A DNA stretch of 64,000 nucleotides from Desulfobacter vibrioformis DSM 8776 (GCF_000745975.1 NZ_JQKJ01000012.1:62001-126000), one strand, 5' to 3'. Positions 27,351 through 37,065 are shown, counted from the stretch's first letter. The notes: generated by a model not told the origin, from the sequence alone. Translations and numbers: made by a program.

Positions 27351-28631
27351 TTATGAAATCAGAAACAGGCTTAACTGCGGCCAGTAGGTGATGATGAGTA
27401 CAGACAGCAGCAGCACCAGCATAAAAGGGATTGTGGCCCGATAAATTTCAACAATGGGTTTGTTGAACCGATAACTTGCAATGAACAGGTTCATGCCCAC
27501 GGGCGGGGTGAAGTATCCGATCTGCATGTTCGCCAGAAAAATAATCCCTAAATGAACCGGATGTACCCCGTATTCCAGGGCCACGGGCAGCATGAGCGGC
27601 ACCATGATGATAATGGCTGAAAAAATATCGAGCATGGCACCCAGAATCAGCAGGAAGATATTGAGCAGGATGAGAAACACCAGTTTGCTGGATACAAAGG
27701 TTTCGCAGAATTTGAACAGTTTCATGGGTGCTTCAACATCAATGAGATAGTTGGTCAGGGCCAAAGATACGCCTAAAATGAGCAGGATACCGCCCACCAT
27801 GACCATGGATTCCCGGATGATGCCGGGCAGTTTTTTTAACGGGATTTCCCGGTAGATCAGCACTTCCACCACCAGAACATACATGGCCGTTACCGCGGCA
27901 GCCTCGGACACGGCAAAATATCCCGAATAGATCCCGAAAAATACAAACAGGGGCAACGGTACCTCCCAACCGGCTGCTTTAAGGGCCAAAAGGCAGTTTC
28001 TAACTGAAAACCGGATTAACGGCACCTGATTTCCCCGGTTGGCCCAGACGCTCCAGGCCGAAAGCATCACAATCATAAGAAGCGCCGGGAACAGACCGGC
28101 CAGGAAAAGGTTCTCAATGGAGACCTGCTCGCCGCCGTTCATCTGCTGGGCAATGATGCCGTAAAGGATCAGGGGCAAAGATGGGGGCAGCAGCAGTCCA
28201 AGACTGCCCGAAGTGGTCACCAGTCCCAGGCTGAAACGGTCCGTATATCCGGCCTGGGTCAGGGCCGGGTACAACAGCGCCCCCATGGCCACAATGGTCA
28301 CCCCGGACGCCCCGGTAAATGCAGTGAACAGGGCGCATACCACAAAGGCCACAATGGCAAGTCCGCCGGGCATCCATCCCAGAAAGGCCCGGGTCAGCGT
28401 TACAAGCCGCTGGGAGGTATTGCTCTCCCCAAGGATATATCCGGCAAAGGTGAACAACGGCAGGGCCAGCAGGATAGGGGTATCTGCAATCCGGTACAAC
28501 TCAATGGCCATGACCGACAGATCAATTTCAGACAAATGAAATCCGTACATGGCCGCAGCAATGATCACTGTGAACAAAGGCGCACCCATCAGGGCAAAAA
28601 CAATGAGCAGACCGATAATTGTAAATGTCAT
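27351..28631 (-). CDS. dctM: TRAP transporter large membrane subunit DctM
   Basis: 426 residues and about 12 membrane helices, the usual size for DctM. Typical segments are FTGASGVTIVAMGALLYPAL, GSLGLLLPPSLPLILYG and GMLDIFSAIIIMVPL-type near residue 320. It carries out Na+-coupled uptake of a carboxylate delivered by the DctP protein. Its start is one base from the dctQ stop. Last gene of the operon TatT-dctP-dctQ-dctM. Confidence 0.94.
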   Translation of the reverse strand: MTFTIIGLLIVFALMGAPLFTVIIAAAMYGFHLSEIDLSVMAIELYRIADTPILLALPLFTFAGYILGESNTSQRLVTLTRAFLGWMPGGLAIVAFVVCALFTAFTGASGVTIVAMGALLYPALTQAGYTDRFSLGLVTTSGSLGLLLPPSLPLILYGIIAQQMNGGEQVSIENLFLAGLFPALLMIVMLSAWSVWANRGNQVPLIRFSVRNCLLALKAAGWEVPLPLFVFFGIYSGYFAVSEAAAVTAMYVLVVEVLIYREIPLKKLPGIIRESMVMVGGILLILGVSLALTNYLIDVEAPMKLFKFCETFVSSKLVFLILLNIFLLILGAMLDIFSAIIIMVPLMLPVALEYGVHPVHLGIIFLANMQIGYFTPPVGMNLFIASYRFNKPIVEIYRATIPFMLVLLLSVLIITYWPQLSLFLIS

Positions 28632-28632
28632 G

Positions 28633-29127
28633 TTATGAATGTTTCAGGGGCAGGGGAGTGAATATTCTGATCAGATTTTCCATGAAAAACAGGGCATATC
28701 TGATGGTTATGATGCCGAATGCAAAGGGAATTACAAGTTCACAAATCCATATGGGCACCGAAAAAAAGGCCAGCATTCCGTCTGCCTTTTCCATGATGAC
28801 AAACCGTGCACTGTGCCAGGTCATCAGCGCACAGACAATTGTTGTGAACAGGTAAACCAAAAGTGTTGTAACCCGTTTAAGACGCGCGCACAGATATTTG
28901 GAAACAATATCAATGCTGATGTGGTTATCTGTTCTTGAGGCCACCATGGCTCCGATAAGCCCCAGCCACAGCACCAGTACACGAACCAGGGGATCGGCCC
29001 ACACCATCCCTGCATCAAAACCGTTTCTTAAAACGATCTGGAACACGGCAAGACCGATCATGAGCATCAACAGACTGACCAGCAGGGCATCTTCGATTTT
29101 ATGGAGAATGGAAATCAGGCGTGACAT
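28633..29127 (-). CDS. dctQ: TRAP transporter small membrane subunit DctQ
   Basis: 164 residues with four predicted membrane helices and the family motif MVWADPLVRVLVLWLGLIGAMVASRTDNHISID. DctQ pairs with DctM to form the transporter. It starts 18 bp after dctP ends. Typical length and motif. Confidence 0.92.
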   Translation of the reverse strand: MSRLISILHKIEDALLVSLLMLMIGLAVFQIVLRNGFDAGMVWADPLVRVLVLWLGLIGAMVASRTDNHISIDIVSKYLCARLKRVTTLLVYLFTTIVCALMTWHSARFVIMEKADGMLAFFSVPIWICELVIPFAFGIITIRYALFFMENLIRIFTPLPLKHS

Positions 29128-29145
29128 GTGAATAATTTTCCGGGC

Positions 29146-30153
29146 TTATTGATTTTTACGGTACTGTTCAAGCAACGCATCCACCTTGTCGGCAGAATTT
29201 TTTGGCAGATTCCCGTCATCTATCATTTTTTGGGACGCTATGGCTGCGGCTGCCAGCCACTCATCCATCTGCTCCTTTGACGGATTGATTAATTTAATTC
29301 CCTGTTTTTTCAGCGCGTCAATCGCCTTTATATTGTCTTCCCGGTTCAAGCGGTCGATCTCTTTAAGGGACCGGTCCATAATTTCAGAAACCACTTTCTG
29401 GTCATCCGGTGAAATTTTATTAAATGTTTTTTTATCTATGGCAAAAACAGCATAAAGATAGAGCAATGGAAGATTGGTCATGTACTTTATTTCCGTGTGC
29501 CATTGGAGAACAACGGCACCCACCGGGGAGGTTCCCACGGTGTCAATGAGACCGGACTGGAGTCCTGTACGCACATCAGCCAGGGGCAGGGCAAAGGGGG
29601 AGATGCCGAAGCATTCCATTGAATCCACGGTCATTGTGTCATTATCCGGGACCCATATTTTGCACGCCTTGAGGTCGGCTATGGATGCAACGGGAGATTT
29701 GGACATGATATATGCAAAACCGCCACCCATGAGGGTAAAGCAGACAAATCCCGCATCGTCCAGACCTTTGATAATGTATTCATCCATGTGCCGGCGTACA
29801 TAATCCACCTCTTCCTGGGATTTGAATTTCATGGGCTGGGCATAAATCTGGTTACCCGGAAAAAACGAGGATAGGCTACCTGACATGAGCGCGCCGCCCT
29901 GGAGCTGGTTTATGCGTATTTTTCGTAAAACAGCCTTGTCGTTTCCCATGACCCCGCCGGGATAAAATTTGAATTTCACACGATTATCCGTGGTCCTGGC
30001 AACCTTGCTGGCGCCTTCGCGCATTTTTTCCATCCACATGGAGCCTTCCGGCGAAATGGTGGCAATTTTTATGGTCAGGGCTTGTGCGGATACCGAACAA
30101 ACCGTGATCATCAGTATAAAAGAAAATAATTTCAGGATGGGTTTGTTAAACAT
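29146..30153 (-). CDS. dctP: TRAP transporter substrate-binding protein DctP
   Basis: 335 residues from ATG at 30153 (good GGAGAG upstream); an in-frame start at 30225 would lie inside the TatT gene. A cleavable signal peptide (LKLFSFILMITVCSVSAQA) precedes the DctP fold (ALTIKIATISPEGSMWMEKM...). The carboxylate-binding Arg is expected near 170-180 (ADLKACKIWVPD...). The periplasmic protein captures an organic acid. The ligand cannot be predicted from sequence alone. Confidence 0.93.
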   Translation of the reverse strand: MFNKPILKLFSFILMITVCSVSAQALTIKIATISPEGSMWMEKMREGASKVARTTDNRVKFKFYPGGVMGNDKAVLRKIRINQLQGGALMSGSLSSFFPGNQIYAQPMKFKSQEEVDYVRRHMDEYIIKGLDDAGFVCFTLMGGGFAYIMSKSPVASIADLKACKIWVPDNDTMTVDSMECFGISPFALPLADVRTGLQSGLIDTVGTSPVGAVVLQWHTEIKYMTNLPLLYLYAVFAIDKKTFNKISPDDQKVVSEIMDRSLKEIDRLNREDNIKAIDALKKQGIKLINPSKEQMDEWLAAAAIASQKMIDDGNLPKNSADKVDALLEQYRKNQ

Positions 30154-30172
30154 GGTTGAACTTCTCTCCGGT

Positions 30173-31042
30173 TTAAAAGTAGTCGTCAGCCTCAGCCAGA
30201 AGTTTTCCGGCCTGCTGCTGGGCATAGGTGTTTATCAGGGTATAGCCGTCAATGTTCGGGTCTGTATCCATCACTTCGTTGAGCAGGCGATCGAAAAGCT
30301 TCCGGTCAAACATCATTTTGGCGTACAATTTTGCATAGACAACCTTGGTCATCAGATTTTTGCCCCCGGAAATGGAAATGGCTTTTTCAAAATACTGCCT
30401 TCCCTGTTCAGGTTTTCCGCCCAGGGCCGGGGGAAGAAAGGTGGCAAGGGTACCCAGATACAAATAGGCGGCCCCGTCCTTATACGTTTCGTCCAGGGCA
30501 ATGACCCGGCTCATAATGACTTCGATCCGGGCGATATCGGCCAGGGCATTGAAATCATCCTTATGGGCCATGATCCAGGAGGCCCAGGTCTTTCCCAGGG
30601 TAAACAGATATGGCAGATTGTCTTTTTCCATGGCATTTACAACAGTGCTGAACTGTTCAAAGGGCATCTGCTTTAAATCACAGGCATTGCTTTGGGCAAA
30701 GCAGGTTGCGTTCAAGGCGTAATTCATGGCTTTGTCTGCCAGTTTTCTTTTTCGTTCCCTGTCTGTGATAAAGACGTCTGAATAGGCAGTATAAAGCTGG
30801 GCGCCTGAAGAGAGCATGTCCGGGGAATCCGGGGCCTGGTCAATGAGGCTGTCAACCATGATCAGGTAGGCAGGCGCACCGGCTTCCACCATGGCCAGGT
30901 CATTATTATTCAGGATACTTCTGGACAAAGCGGTCATCATGTTGGATTTGACCCCGCATCCCTGGGCAAGGAAAATCAGCCCCCAGGACAGTATGCAAAA
31001 AACAATAGTCTTATATGCCCTTTTTTTAAAATGAGCCAGCAT
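30173..31042 (-). CDS. TRAP-associated TPR lipoprotein TatT
   Basis: 289 residues. Signal peptide with lipobox LAQGC (Cys at about residue 29), then a helical repeat protein matching the TatT/Tp0956 family (for example ALNATCFAQSNACDLKQM and AIALDETYKDGAAYLYLGTLATFLPP-type segments). In the Treponema system TatT forms a trimer with a pore that docks the DctP-type protein; such 'TPAT' systems are thought to handle hydrophobic or unusual ligands. It is the first gene of this TRAP operon, 19 bp before dctP. Confidence 0.88.
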   Translation of the reverse strand: MLAHFKKRAYKTIVFCILSWGLIFLAQGCGVKSNMMTALSRSILNNNDLAMVEAGAPAYLIMVDSLIDQAPDSPDMLSSGAQLYTAYSDVFITDRERKRKLADKAMNYALNATCFAQSNACDLKQMPFEQFSTVVNAMEKDNLPYLFTLGKTWASWIMAHKDDFNALADIARIEVIMSRVIALDETYKDGAAYLYLGTLATFLPPALGGKPEQGRQYFEKAISISGGKNLMTKVVYAKLYAKMMFDRKLFDRLLNEVMDTDPNIDGYTLINTYAQQQAGKLLAEADDYF

Positions 31043-31306
31043 GAGCGTTTATCCTTTTTGTCCTATTTACCTTGAATTCAAGCGTAAAAGATCTTTATTA
31101 GGAATTAATTAAATTAAAAAATTAACGCAGAGAAGGTATCTTTTTTGAGGAAAAAAAGCAACCAGACAGAACGGTTGACAGAACTGTTGAGTGAACGGTT
31201 GATTCCAGGCAGGCCCAATCCGACAAAATCAAAAAATTATGGATATAATTGCTGTAAATCATGGTATAGTGCATGCAATTCATTGATTCCCAGAAAGAGT
31301 GACGTG

Positions 31307-32803
31307 ATGCCTTTCAAAATGAGATCTGCCATGTTTTTAGAACGAAAAATCCTCCGGGTGTGGGCCTCAGTTTTGTTTTTTGTGTTAATCCTTTCCGCTA
31401 CAGCACATACTGCCGGGCCGGTGGTGCATATCATTCCCGTTTCCGGGACTGTTGATCCGGGCATGGCCGCATACCTCAAACGGGTGGTCTCCTCCCTTGA
31501 AAAGGATGACTCCGCCATTCTGGTATTTGCCATGGATACCTTTGGGGGGCGGGTGGATGCCGCCTTTGACATTGTGGAAACCATCTGCACCGTGCCAAGA
31601 CAGAGAACCATTGCTTATGTGGAAAAAAAAGCCATTTCCGCAGGCGCGCTGATTGCGCTTTCCGCAGGTTCCCTGGTCATGAAGGAAAACACCCTTATCG
31701 GTGACTGTGCGCCTATTCTCCAGACCAGTGAAGGTCACAAGGAAGCAGGCGAAAAAACCCAGACCGTACTCCGTGCACAGTTTCGAACCCTGGCCAAGCG
31801 GAACAATTATTCCCAAGTTTTGGCTGAATCCATGGTGTCCAAATCCATGGAAGTGTATAAAATTACCCGGGGAACGCATTCTGAATACATGGATAAAACC
31901 CAGTGGCAGGAGCTTTCCGAAAAAGAAAAGAAAGAAATTACCGATAAATCCACCATTGTCAGCCAAGGCGAGCTTTTGACCATGGATGACAAAGAGGCTT
32001 TTGAGCTGGGGTTTTCCCGCCAGAGTGTCACAACCCTTGATCAGGCCCTTGGCGTTCTGGGGTACGGGGCGTATCAAAAGGTCTATGTTACTGAAAATTG
32101 GTCAGAAACCTTTGTAAGATGGCTCCAGCCGTTTTTGCCGATTCTCATGATTTTAGGCATTGGTGCCGTGTATACGGAGATTAAGGCCCCGGGATTCGGC
32201 ATTCCCGGTCTTGTGGGCATTATCTGTCTGGGACTGGTGTTTTTCAACCAGTACCTGGTTGGGCTTGCCAACTATACGGAAATTTTGGTGTTCATCATCG
32301 GGTTCCTGCTTCTGGGTATGGAGGTGCTTGTCCTGCCGGGGTTCGGCATCGCCGGGATCAGCGCCATCATTGTCCTGGCCGCAGGCCTTGTGCTCTCCTT
32401 TCAGGATTTTGTGCTGCCTGACCCAAGCCTGCCATGGCAGAGCGATCTGATGATAAAAAATCTGGGACTGGTCATGGGCAGCGCCTTTGGCGCGCTGGTG
32501 GTTTCGATGTCTGTGGTGCGTTTTGCTTTGCCCAAACTGTCAAAGGTGATTAAGGGACCGTATCTGGATGCCACACTCCGGGACTCTCGTGCCGAATCCG
32601 CCGAGTCATCAGGTATATGTGCCGGTGATCAAGGCATTTCCTTGACAACGTTGCGGCCTTCGGGCAAGGTCCGTATCAGTGACAGAAAAGTTGATGCCGT
32701 TACCCAGGGCGGTTTTATTGATCCTGGCACACCGGTCCGGGTGGCCCAGGTCACAGCAGGCCATGTAATTGTTGAAACGATTATGGAAAAGAGGGAAAAA
32801 TGA
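31307..32803 (+). CDS. NfeD-type membrane protein with ClpP-like serine protease domain
   Basis: 498 residues from ATG at 31307; an in-frame extension to 31145 lacks homology. Signal segment (VWASVLFFVLILSATAHTAG), then a ClpP-class protease domain (about 35-240) with DTFGGRVDAAFDIV and the catalytic Ser region EKKAISAGALIALSAGS. Four or five membrane helices follow (about 265-400) and a C-terminal OB-like NfeD domain. Long NfeD proteases cleave stomatin-type partners; the floA gene two genes downstream encodes such a partner. Overlaps the next gene by 4 bp. Confidence 0.9.
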   Translation: MPFKMRSAMFLERKILRVWASVLFFVLILSATAHTAGPVVHIIPVSGTVDPGMAAYLKRVVSSLEKDDSAILVFAMDTFGGRVDAAFDIVETICTVPRQRTIAYVEKKAISAGALIALSAGSLVMKENTLIGDCAPILQTSEGHKEAGEKTQTVLRAQFRTLAKRNNYSQVLAESMVSKSMEVYKITRGTHSEYMDKTQWQELSEKEKKEITDKSTIVSQGELLTMDDKEAFELGFSRQSVTTLDQALGVLGYGAYQKVYVTENWSETFVRWLQPFLPILMILGIGAVYTEIKAPGFGIPGLVGIICLGLVFFNQYLVGLANYTEILVFIIGFLLLGMEVLVLPGFGIAGISAIIVLAAGLVLSFQDFVLPDPSLPWQSDLMIKNLGLVMGSAFGALVVSMSVVRFALPKLSKVIKGPYLDATLRDSRAESAESSGICAGDQGISLTTLRPSGKVRISDRKVDAVTQGGFIDPGTPVRVAQVTAGHVIVETIMEKREK

Positions 32804-33282
32804 GTGCCTGGATCCTGCCTTTGGTTCTCCAGATCATGGCAATGCTTACCGTTGTTGCCGAGGTCTTTGTGCCGTCCATGGGGCTTTTATCCATTATTGC
32901 CCTGGGCTTTACCGGATACTCCCTTTTCCTTGTGTTCAGTGCCTTTCCCATTTCAGCGTTTTATGCGGTCCTGGGGGCTGATCTGATTCTGCTTCCCGTG
33001 GTGTTTATTCTGGGATTTAAAATGCTGGCGGTTTCTCCTTTGTCCCTTAAAAAGAAATTATCCGCATCCCAGGGTGTGGTTTCCCAGTCCCCGGACCTTA
33101 AAAATTACCTGGACAGCACCGGACACAGCATCTCACCCCTTCGTCCGTCCGGAATAGCGCTGATTGGCGGTGTCCGCCTGGATGTGGTCACGGACGGGGA
33201 ATTTATCGAGCCAGATGCGCCGTTAAGGGTCTGCAAGGTCACAGGCAACCAGGTGATTGTCTGCCGTCAGGAAAACAGTTGA
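32800..33282 (+). CDS. Short NfeD-family membrane protein
   Basis: 160 residues. Three membrane helices (about 1-75) precede a soluble OB-fold NfeD domain (about 95-158, ISPLRPSGIALIGGVRLDVVTDGEFIEPDAPLRVCKVTGNQVIVCR). It repeats the C-terminal half of the preceding gene and lacks the protease domain. Start overlaps the previous stop (ATGA). Probably forms a complex with FloA in membrane microdomains. Confidence 0.88.
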   Translation: MSAWILPLVLQIMAMLTVVAEVFVPSMGLLSIIALGFTGYSLFLVFSAFPISAFYAVLGADLILLPVVFILGFKMLAVSPLSLKKKLSASQGVVSQSPDLKNYLDSTGHSISPLRPSGIALIGGVRLDVVTDGEFIEPDAPLRVCKVTGNQVIVCRQENS

Positions 33283-33333
33283 ATCAACGCGTTTAAAAGC
33301 GTTACATAATAATTTTAAAAAAGGTGGTTTAAC

Positions 33334-34314
33334 ATGCAGATGATGTCCATTCTTATTATCATTGCCGGCATTCTTGGCCTGGTGGTTGTTTACTTTGCAT
33401 TTTCCTACATTGGCCTGTGGCTCCAGGCCCTGGTGTCAGGGGCCCGGGTGGGGCTGTTCAACATTATTTTCATGCGGTTCAGGAAAGTGCCGTCCAAGCT
33501 GATCGTGGAATCCAAGATTATGGCTGTGAAAGCCGGGATTGATATTGCCACGGACAGTCTTGAATCCCATTTCCTTGCCGGCGGCAATGTGTCCCGGGTG
33601 ATCCAGGCACTGATTGCTGCGGACAAGGCCAATATTGACCTTCCTTTTAACCGGGCCGCTGCCATTGACCTTGCCGGCCGGGACGTGCTGGAAGCCGTAC
33701 AGATGTCGGTCAACCCTAAAGTGATTGAAACCCCACTTGTGGCGGCCATGGCCAAGGACGGTATCCAGCTCAAAGCCATTTCCAGGGTTACGGTGCGGGC
33801 CAATATTGACCGTCTGGTGGGCGGGGCCGGCGAAGAGACCATCCTGGCCCGTGTGGGCGAGGGCATTGTTACCACCATTGGTTCGGCTGTCACCCATAAA
33901 CAGGTCCTGGAAAATCCGGACACCATTTCCAAAACCGTTTTAAGCAAGGGGCTGGATGCAGGCACTGCCTACGAAATCCTCTCCATTGATATCGCGGACG
34001 TGGATGTGGGCAAAAACATCGGCGCAGAACTTGAAACCGACCGGGCCGAGGCAGACAAGAAGATTGCCCAGGCCAAGGCCGAGGAAAAACGGGCCATGGC
34101 CTATGCCCAGGAACAGGAGATGAAGGCCCGGGTTCAGGAAATGCGAGCCAAGGTGGTGGAGGCAGAAGCCCAGGTCCCCCTGGCCATAGCCGAGGCGTTT
34201 AGAAGCGGCAATCTTGGGATCATGGACTATTATAAGATGCAGAATATCAGCGCAGACACCCGGATGAGGGACACCATTGCCACCCCGGATCAGCCTGATG
34301 AGCCGCTCAAATAA
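33334..34314 (+). CDS. floA: Flotillin-like protein FloA
   Basis: 326 residues, ATG at 33334 with AAAGGTGGT upstream. One N-terminal membrane segment (5-27), the FloA signature [23 protein letters not shown] at about 47-69, an SPFH-like core, and an Ala/Glu-rich C-terminal helix ([30 protein letters not shown]). FloA scaffolds membrane microdomains and partners with NfeD proteins. A 61-bp piece matching codons 46-65 recurs at 36362-36422. Confidence 0.95.
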   Translation: MQMMSILIIIAGILGLVVVYFAFSYIGLWLQALVSGARVGLFNIIFMRFRKVPSKLIVESKIMAVKAGIDIATDSLESHFLAGGNVSRVIQALIAADKANIDLPFNRAAAIDLAGRDVLEAVQMSVNPKVIETPLVAAMAKDGIQLKAISRVTVRANIDRLVGGAGEETILARVGEGIVTTIGSAVTHKQVLENPDTISKTVLSKGLDAGTAYEILSIDIADVDVGKNIGAELETDRAEADKKIAQAKAEEKRAMAYAQEQEMKARVQEMRAKVVEAEAQVPLAIAEAFRSGNLGIMDYYKMQNISADTRMRDTIATPDQPDEPLK

Positions 34315-34341
34315 CACCGAAAACAAAATTAGGATAACAAC

Positions 34342-34944
34342 ATGGATTTTGGTGATATTATTACTTTGATTTTATTTCTGGCGTTTATTGTGCCTCCTTT
34401 TTTGAAAAGAAAAAAGACAACCAAGGCGCAAGAATCAGGCCAATCAAAGCCGAGCGGATTTTCCCTTCTGGGAAAGATACGTGAGGCACTTAAAGAAGCG
34501 GCCCGGGAAATGGAAGCCCAGGCTGAGCAGGCCCGGAAAAAAGAGGCGTCCGGGCAGAGCAACCGCCGCCGGGAACCCCAAAGCCGCTCCGTTGACCTGA
34601 CCGGGGAAGAATCTGTAACTCAAACCTTCTGGGATGAAATTGATGACAGCAAAGAATTGGATTTTTATCCCGGTAAACCGAATGTCCAAGTCCTTGGGCC
34701 GATTGAGCCTGTTCATGAAAAACCGCGTTGTCTTTCCACAAAAAAAGAACCCCGCAGAAAAGCCGTCAGGATGTCGGAAACAAGGGGGTCAAGATCTTTA
34801 ACCCAAAAATCTTTTGGGCATGATGCCATACAGACAAGTTGCCTCAGATCAGGTCCAAGACGACTGCCGGCCCGGTCCCGGGGGCTTCAGCAGGCTGTAG
34901 TCTGGAAGGAAATTCTTGGAAAACCCGTTGCGTTAAGGGATTAG
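34342..34944 (+). CDS. Uncharacterised single-pass membrane protein after floA
   Basis: 200 residues. One N-terminal membrane segment (IITLILFLAFIVPPFL) then a long, basic and acidic, disordered tail with a short helix (REALKEAAREMEAQAEQARKKEA). No family recognised. Starts 27 bp after floA with AGGATAAC upstream and ends before a strong terminator, so it belongs to the nfeD-nfeD-floA operon. The size and architecture suggest an accessory of the FloA complex; that is inference. Confidence 0.7.
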   Translation: MDFGDIITLILFLAFIVPPFLKRKKTTKAQESGQSKPSGFSLLGKIREALKEAAREMEAQAEQARKKEASGQSNRRREPQSRSVDLTGEESVTQTFWDEIDDSKELDFYPGKPNVQVLGPIEPVHEKPRCLSTKKEPRRKAVRMSETRGSRSLTQKSFGHDAIQTSCLRSGPRRLPARSRGLQQAVVWKEILGKPVALRD

Positions 34945-34981
34945 TATTTGTTTAGGGCACTTTGGGGGAGATAATTTAAGA

Positions 34982-35019
34982 AAAAGTGTTCAATCATACC
35001 ATTATGATTGAACACTTTT
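34982..35019. terminator. Strong bidirectional terminator
   Basis: A 17-bp perfect inverted repeat (AAAAGTGTTCAATCATA and its complement) with loop CCAT. A-rich left and T-rich right arms allow termination in both directions. It lies between the convergent floA operon and gldA. Confidence 0.88.
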
Positions 35020-35056
35020 ATAGATCCGGATGTATTATCCTTTACGTGTTCCGTCG

Positions 35057-36154
35057 TCAGACTTTCCTCTGTCTTTTCTTTCCAAAAGCATCCGTTAATT
35101 TAAGCGCATAAAACACCATCTCCGGGGTAACGGGTATGGGTTCATTGTGAATGGATTCGCCTTCCTTACACGCCGATTGTGCCACCTTCATCAGGTCTGC
35201 GTCTGAAATATCCGATAAACCGATGTCCCCAAGCGTTGTCGGCAGCCCAACGGCTTCACAAAAGGAAAACACGTCATTAATTACATCCATTGGTTTATCC
35301 GTAAGGAAAAGTGAAGCCAATGTTCCAATGGCTACCTTTTCGCCGTGGAAATGATTTTGCGTTTGTTCCAGCACGGTCAACCCATTATGAATGGCATGGG
35401 CAGCCGCAAGACCGCCGCTCTCGAACCCTAAACCGCTCAACAATGTGTTTGCTTCCACAATATGTTCCAACGCCGGTGTTATTGCATGGTTTTCACAGGC
35501 CAATGTGGCAAGATGTCCGTATTCAATAAGCGTCTTGTAGCAAAGTTCTGCCAATGCAACTGCAGTAATGGAACATAGGTCTCCCGCCATATTTTTTGCA
35601 TATTTCGTTTTACACGATTCAGCTTCAAACCATGTGGCGAGGGCGTCACCCATTCCTGAGACTATAAATCTGGCAGGGGCTTGTGCAATTATCTTTGTAT
35701 CCACCAAAACAAGATCGGGATTTTTAGGAAGCATCAAATACCGCTTAAATGATCCTGTTTGCGTGTAGATCACTGAAAGCGCACTGCATGGTGCATCCGT
35801 GGAGGCAATGGTTGGTACCACAGCAACCGGGCGATTTAATTTATAAGCAACCGCTTTTGCCGTATCTACTGTTTTTCCCCCGCCAATTCCGACGATTACG
35901 TCTGCCTCCTGGGTTTCAGCAATGGAAGACAGTCTGTCTATTTCTTCATCCGAACACTGCCTATTAAATTTTTCAGCCTTGATCCGGATAACTTTTTGAA
36001 TATCATTTTGGAGGATGGGTAACCTCTTTTCAAAGAAAAAAGGAGTGCATATGGCAAAACCCTTTTGCCCGAATCGAGATAACTCTGTGCCCAATCTTTT
36101 AATGGAATCCGCACCTTGAATGTAACGGCCGGGGAACAATGTTGTACTTATCAT
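35057..36154 (-). CDS. gldA: Glycerol dehydrogenase-like iron/zinc alcohol dehydrogenase
   Basis: 365 residues from ATG at 36154 (GAAGGA upstream). NAD-binding GIGGGKTVDTAKA near residue 92, metal ligands Asp in SGMGDALATWFEAES, His in AAAHAIHNGLT and His in NHFHGEKVAIG. The family oxidises glycerol to dihydroxyacetone with NAD; related enzymes act on 1,2-diols or hydroxyacetone. All ligands are present. Transcribed toward the terminator at 34982. Confidence 0.88.
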   Translation of the reverse strand: MISTTLFPGRYIQGADSIKRLGTELSRFGQKGFAICTPFFFEKRLPILQNDIQKVIRIKAEKFNRQCSDEEIDRLSSIAETQEADVIVGIGGGKTVDTAKAVAYKLNRPVAVVPTIASTDAPCSALSVIYTQTGSFKRYLMLPKNPDLVLVDTKIIAQAPARFIVSGMGDALATWFEAESCKTKYAKNMAGDLCSITAVALAELCYKTLIEYGHLATLACENHAITPALEHIVEANTLLSGLGFESGGLAAAHAIHNGLTVLEQTQNHFHGEKVAIGTLASLFLTDKPMDVINDVFSFCEAVGLPTTLGDIGLSDISDADLMKVAQSACKEGESIHNEPIPVTPEMVFYALKLTDAFGKKRQRKV

Positions 36155-36349
36155 GTTTTTTCCTTCTTTCAATAGCATACCGATTGAATCAAGAGCGCGA
36201 TTTTTTGCCTTCCCTGCATTTTTATCTGTGTCCTGTATGGGCGGGTGAAAGCCCCCCTGTCCGTGAGTCTTGTTAGCACAAGTATTTGCCGAAAACAAGG
36301 GCGGAGCCGTGATGGACCACAAGTGTTGTTAAATGAAGATAAATCTTGT

Positions 36350-36430
36350 ATTTTCAATATGTTCATGCGGTTCAGGAAAGTGCCGTCCAAGCTGATCGTG
36401 GAATCGAAGATCATGGCCGTGATCTGGTAA
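36350..36430 (+). pseudogene. floA-like gene fragment
   Basis: 36362-36422 matches 33469-33529 of floA at 58 of 61 positions. The reading frame gives [20 protein letters not shown] followed by IW and a stop, and weaker similarity (IFN-MFMRF) extends a little upstream. The three differences are all at third codon positions and silent. This looks like the remnant of a second floA-type gene, not a simple recent copy. Confidence 0.7.
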
Positions 36431-36477
36431 AATAAATTGACAAGCAACAAGCTAAAAGTATACCTTATCGACATTGC

Positions 36478-36575
36478 GGAAGCACGCGGCTCGCTGGTGG
36501 GGCCCTCGGACTTCAAATCCGATGTGGGGAGTTAATACCTTCCCGGGTAGGTTCGATTCCTATGTGCTTCCGCCA
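36478..36575 (+). tRNA. selC: Selenocysteine tRNA (anticodon TCA)
   Basis: 98 bases including encoded CCA. The acceptor stem is 8 bp (GGAAGCAC pairs perfectly with GTGCTTCC), the anticodon stem TCGGA/TCCGA carries loop CTTCAAA with anticodon TCA, the variable arm is long, and the T-arm has GGTTCGATTCC. The 8-bp acceptor, TCA anticodon and long extra arm are specific to bacterial tRNA-Sec. The organism therefore decodes UGA as selenocysteine in some genes. Confidence 0.96.
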
Positions 36576-36664
36576 TTTTTGTAAGCACTATGTAAGCAGT
36601 TCAAGCGTTTTTTAATGATCTTCTGATAGTTTTTTCCTGCACCCCTCACCCCAAAACATTTGCC

Positions 36665-36757
36665 ATGCCCCAACGGTATGCCCACCTTGCAGACAAGCGG
36701 ATTCAACAAGGCGGTAATGCTATCGGGAATGCCATTAAAAAAAGCCTTGATGTCTAA
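36665..36757 (+). pseudogene. Tyrosine recombinase (integrase) C-terminal remnant
   Basis: A 30-codon tail ending in TAA reads MPQRYAHLADKRIQQGGNAI and onward to KKSLDV. The RYAHL motif is the active-site Tyr region of phage-type integrases, and the following helix with a short tail is the usual end. Nothing upstream in frame encodes the rest. It lies 90 bp downstream of tRNA-Sec, the classical position of an integrase relative to its tRNA target, so an integrated element once occupied this site. Confidence 0.65.
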
Positions 36758-36825
36758 AAGCGAAAATGATCTAACTCAAAAGGTTGTGAATCTTGAATCT
36801 AAAAGATAGAATGAAATAGGTTGCC

Positions 36826-37065
36826 ATGAGCCCAACAATATTACGTGAAAAAGGATATCGGTTCTTCTTTTTCTCTCGGGAAGAAACAAGAATGCATGTG
36901 CATGTTAACTGTGAAAATGGAGAGACAAAATTCTGGCTGGAACCTGAAATCGAATTAGCCCAAAATTACCGTTTATCCAGATTGGAACTTAAACAAATTG
37001 AAAAAATAATCGAGGATAATTATGAACAGTTTAAAGCCGCTTGGCAAAGACATTTCAGGAGTTGA
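36826..37065 (+). CDS. DUF4160 domain protein
   Basis: 79 residues. It contains the family pattern REKGYRFFFFSREETRMHVHVNCENGETKFWLEPEIELAQNYRL, with HVHV near residue 24. DUF4160 genes are small and nearly always followed by DUF2442 genes; the pairs behave like mobile toxin-antitoxin-type modules, but no activity is established to my knowledge. Overlaps the next gene by 44 bp. Lies in the selC integration scar. Confidence 0.85.
   Translation: MSPTILREKGYRFFFFSREETRMHVHVNCENGETKFWLEPEIELAQNYRLSRLELKQIEKIIEDNYEQFKAAWQRHFRS

Noticed and set aside
31145-31306. N-terminal extension of the NfeD protease gene
   Set aside because: The extension is polar and unrelated to the family; the signal sequence follows the ATG at 31307.
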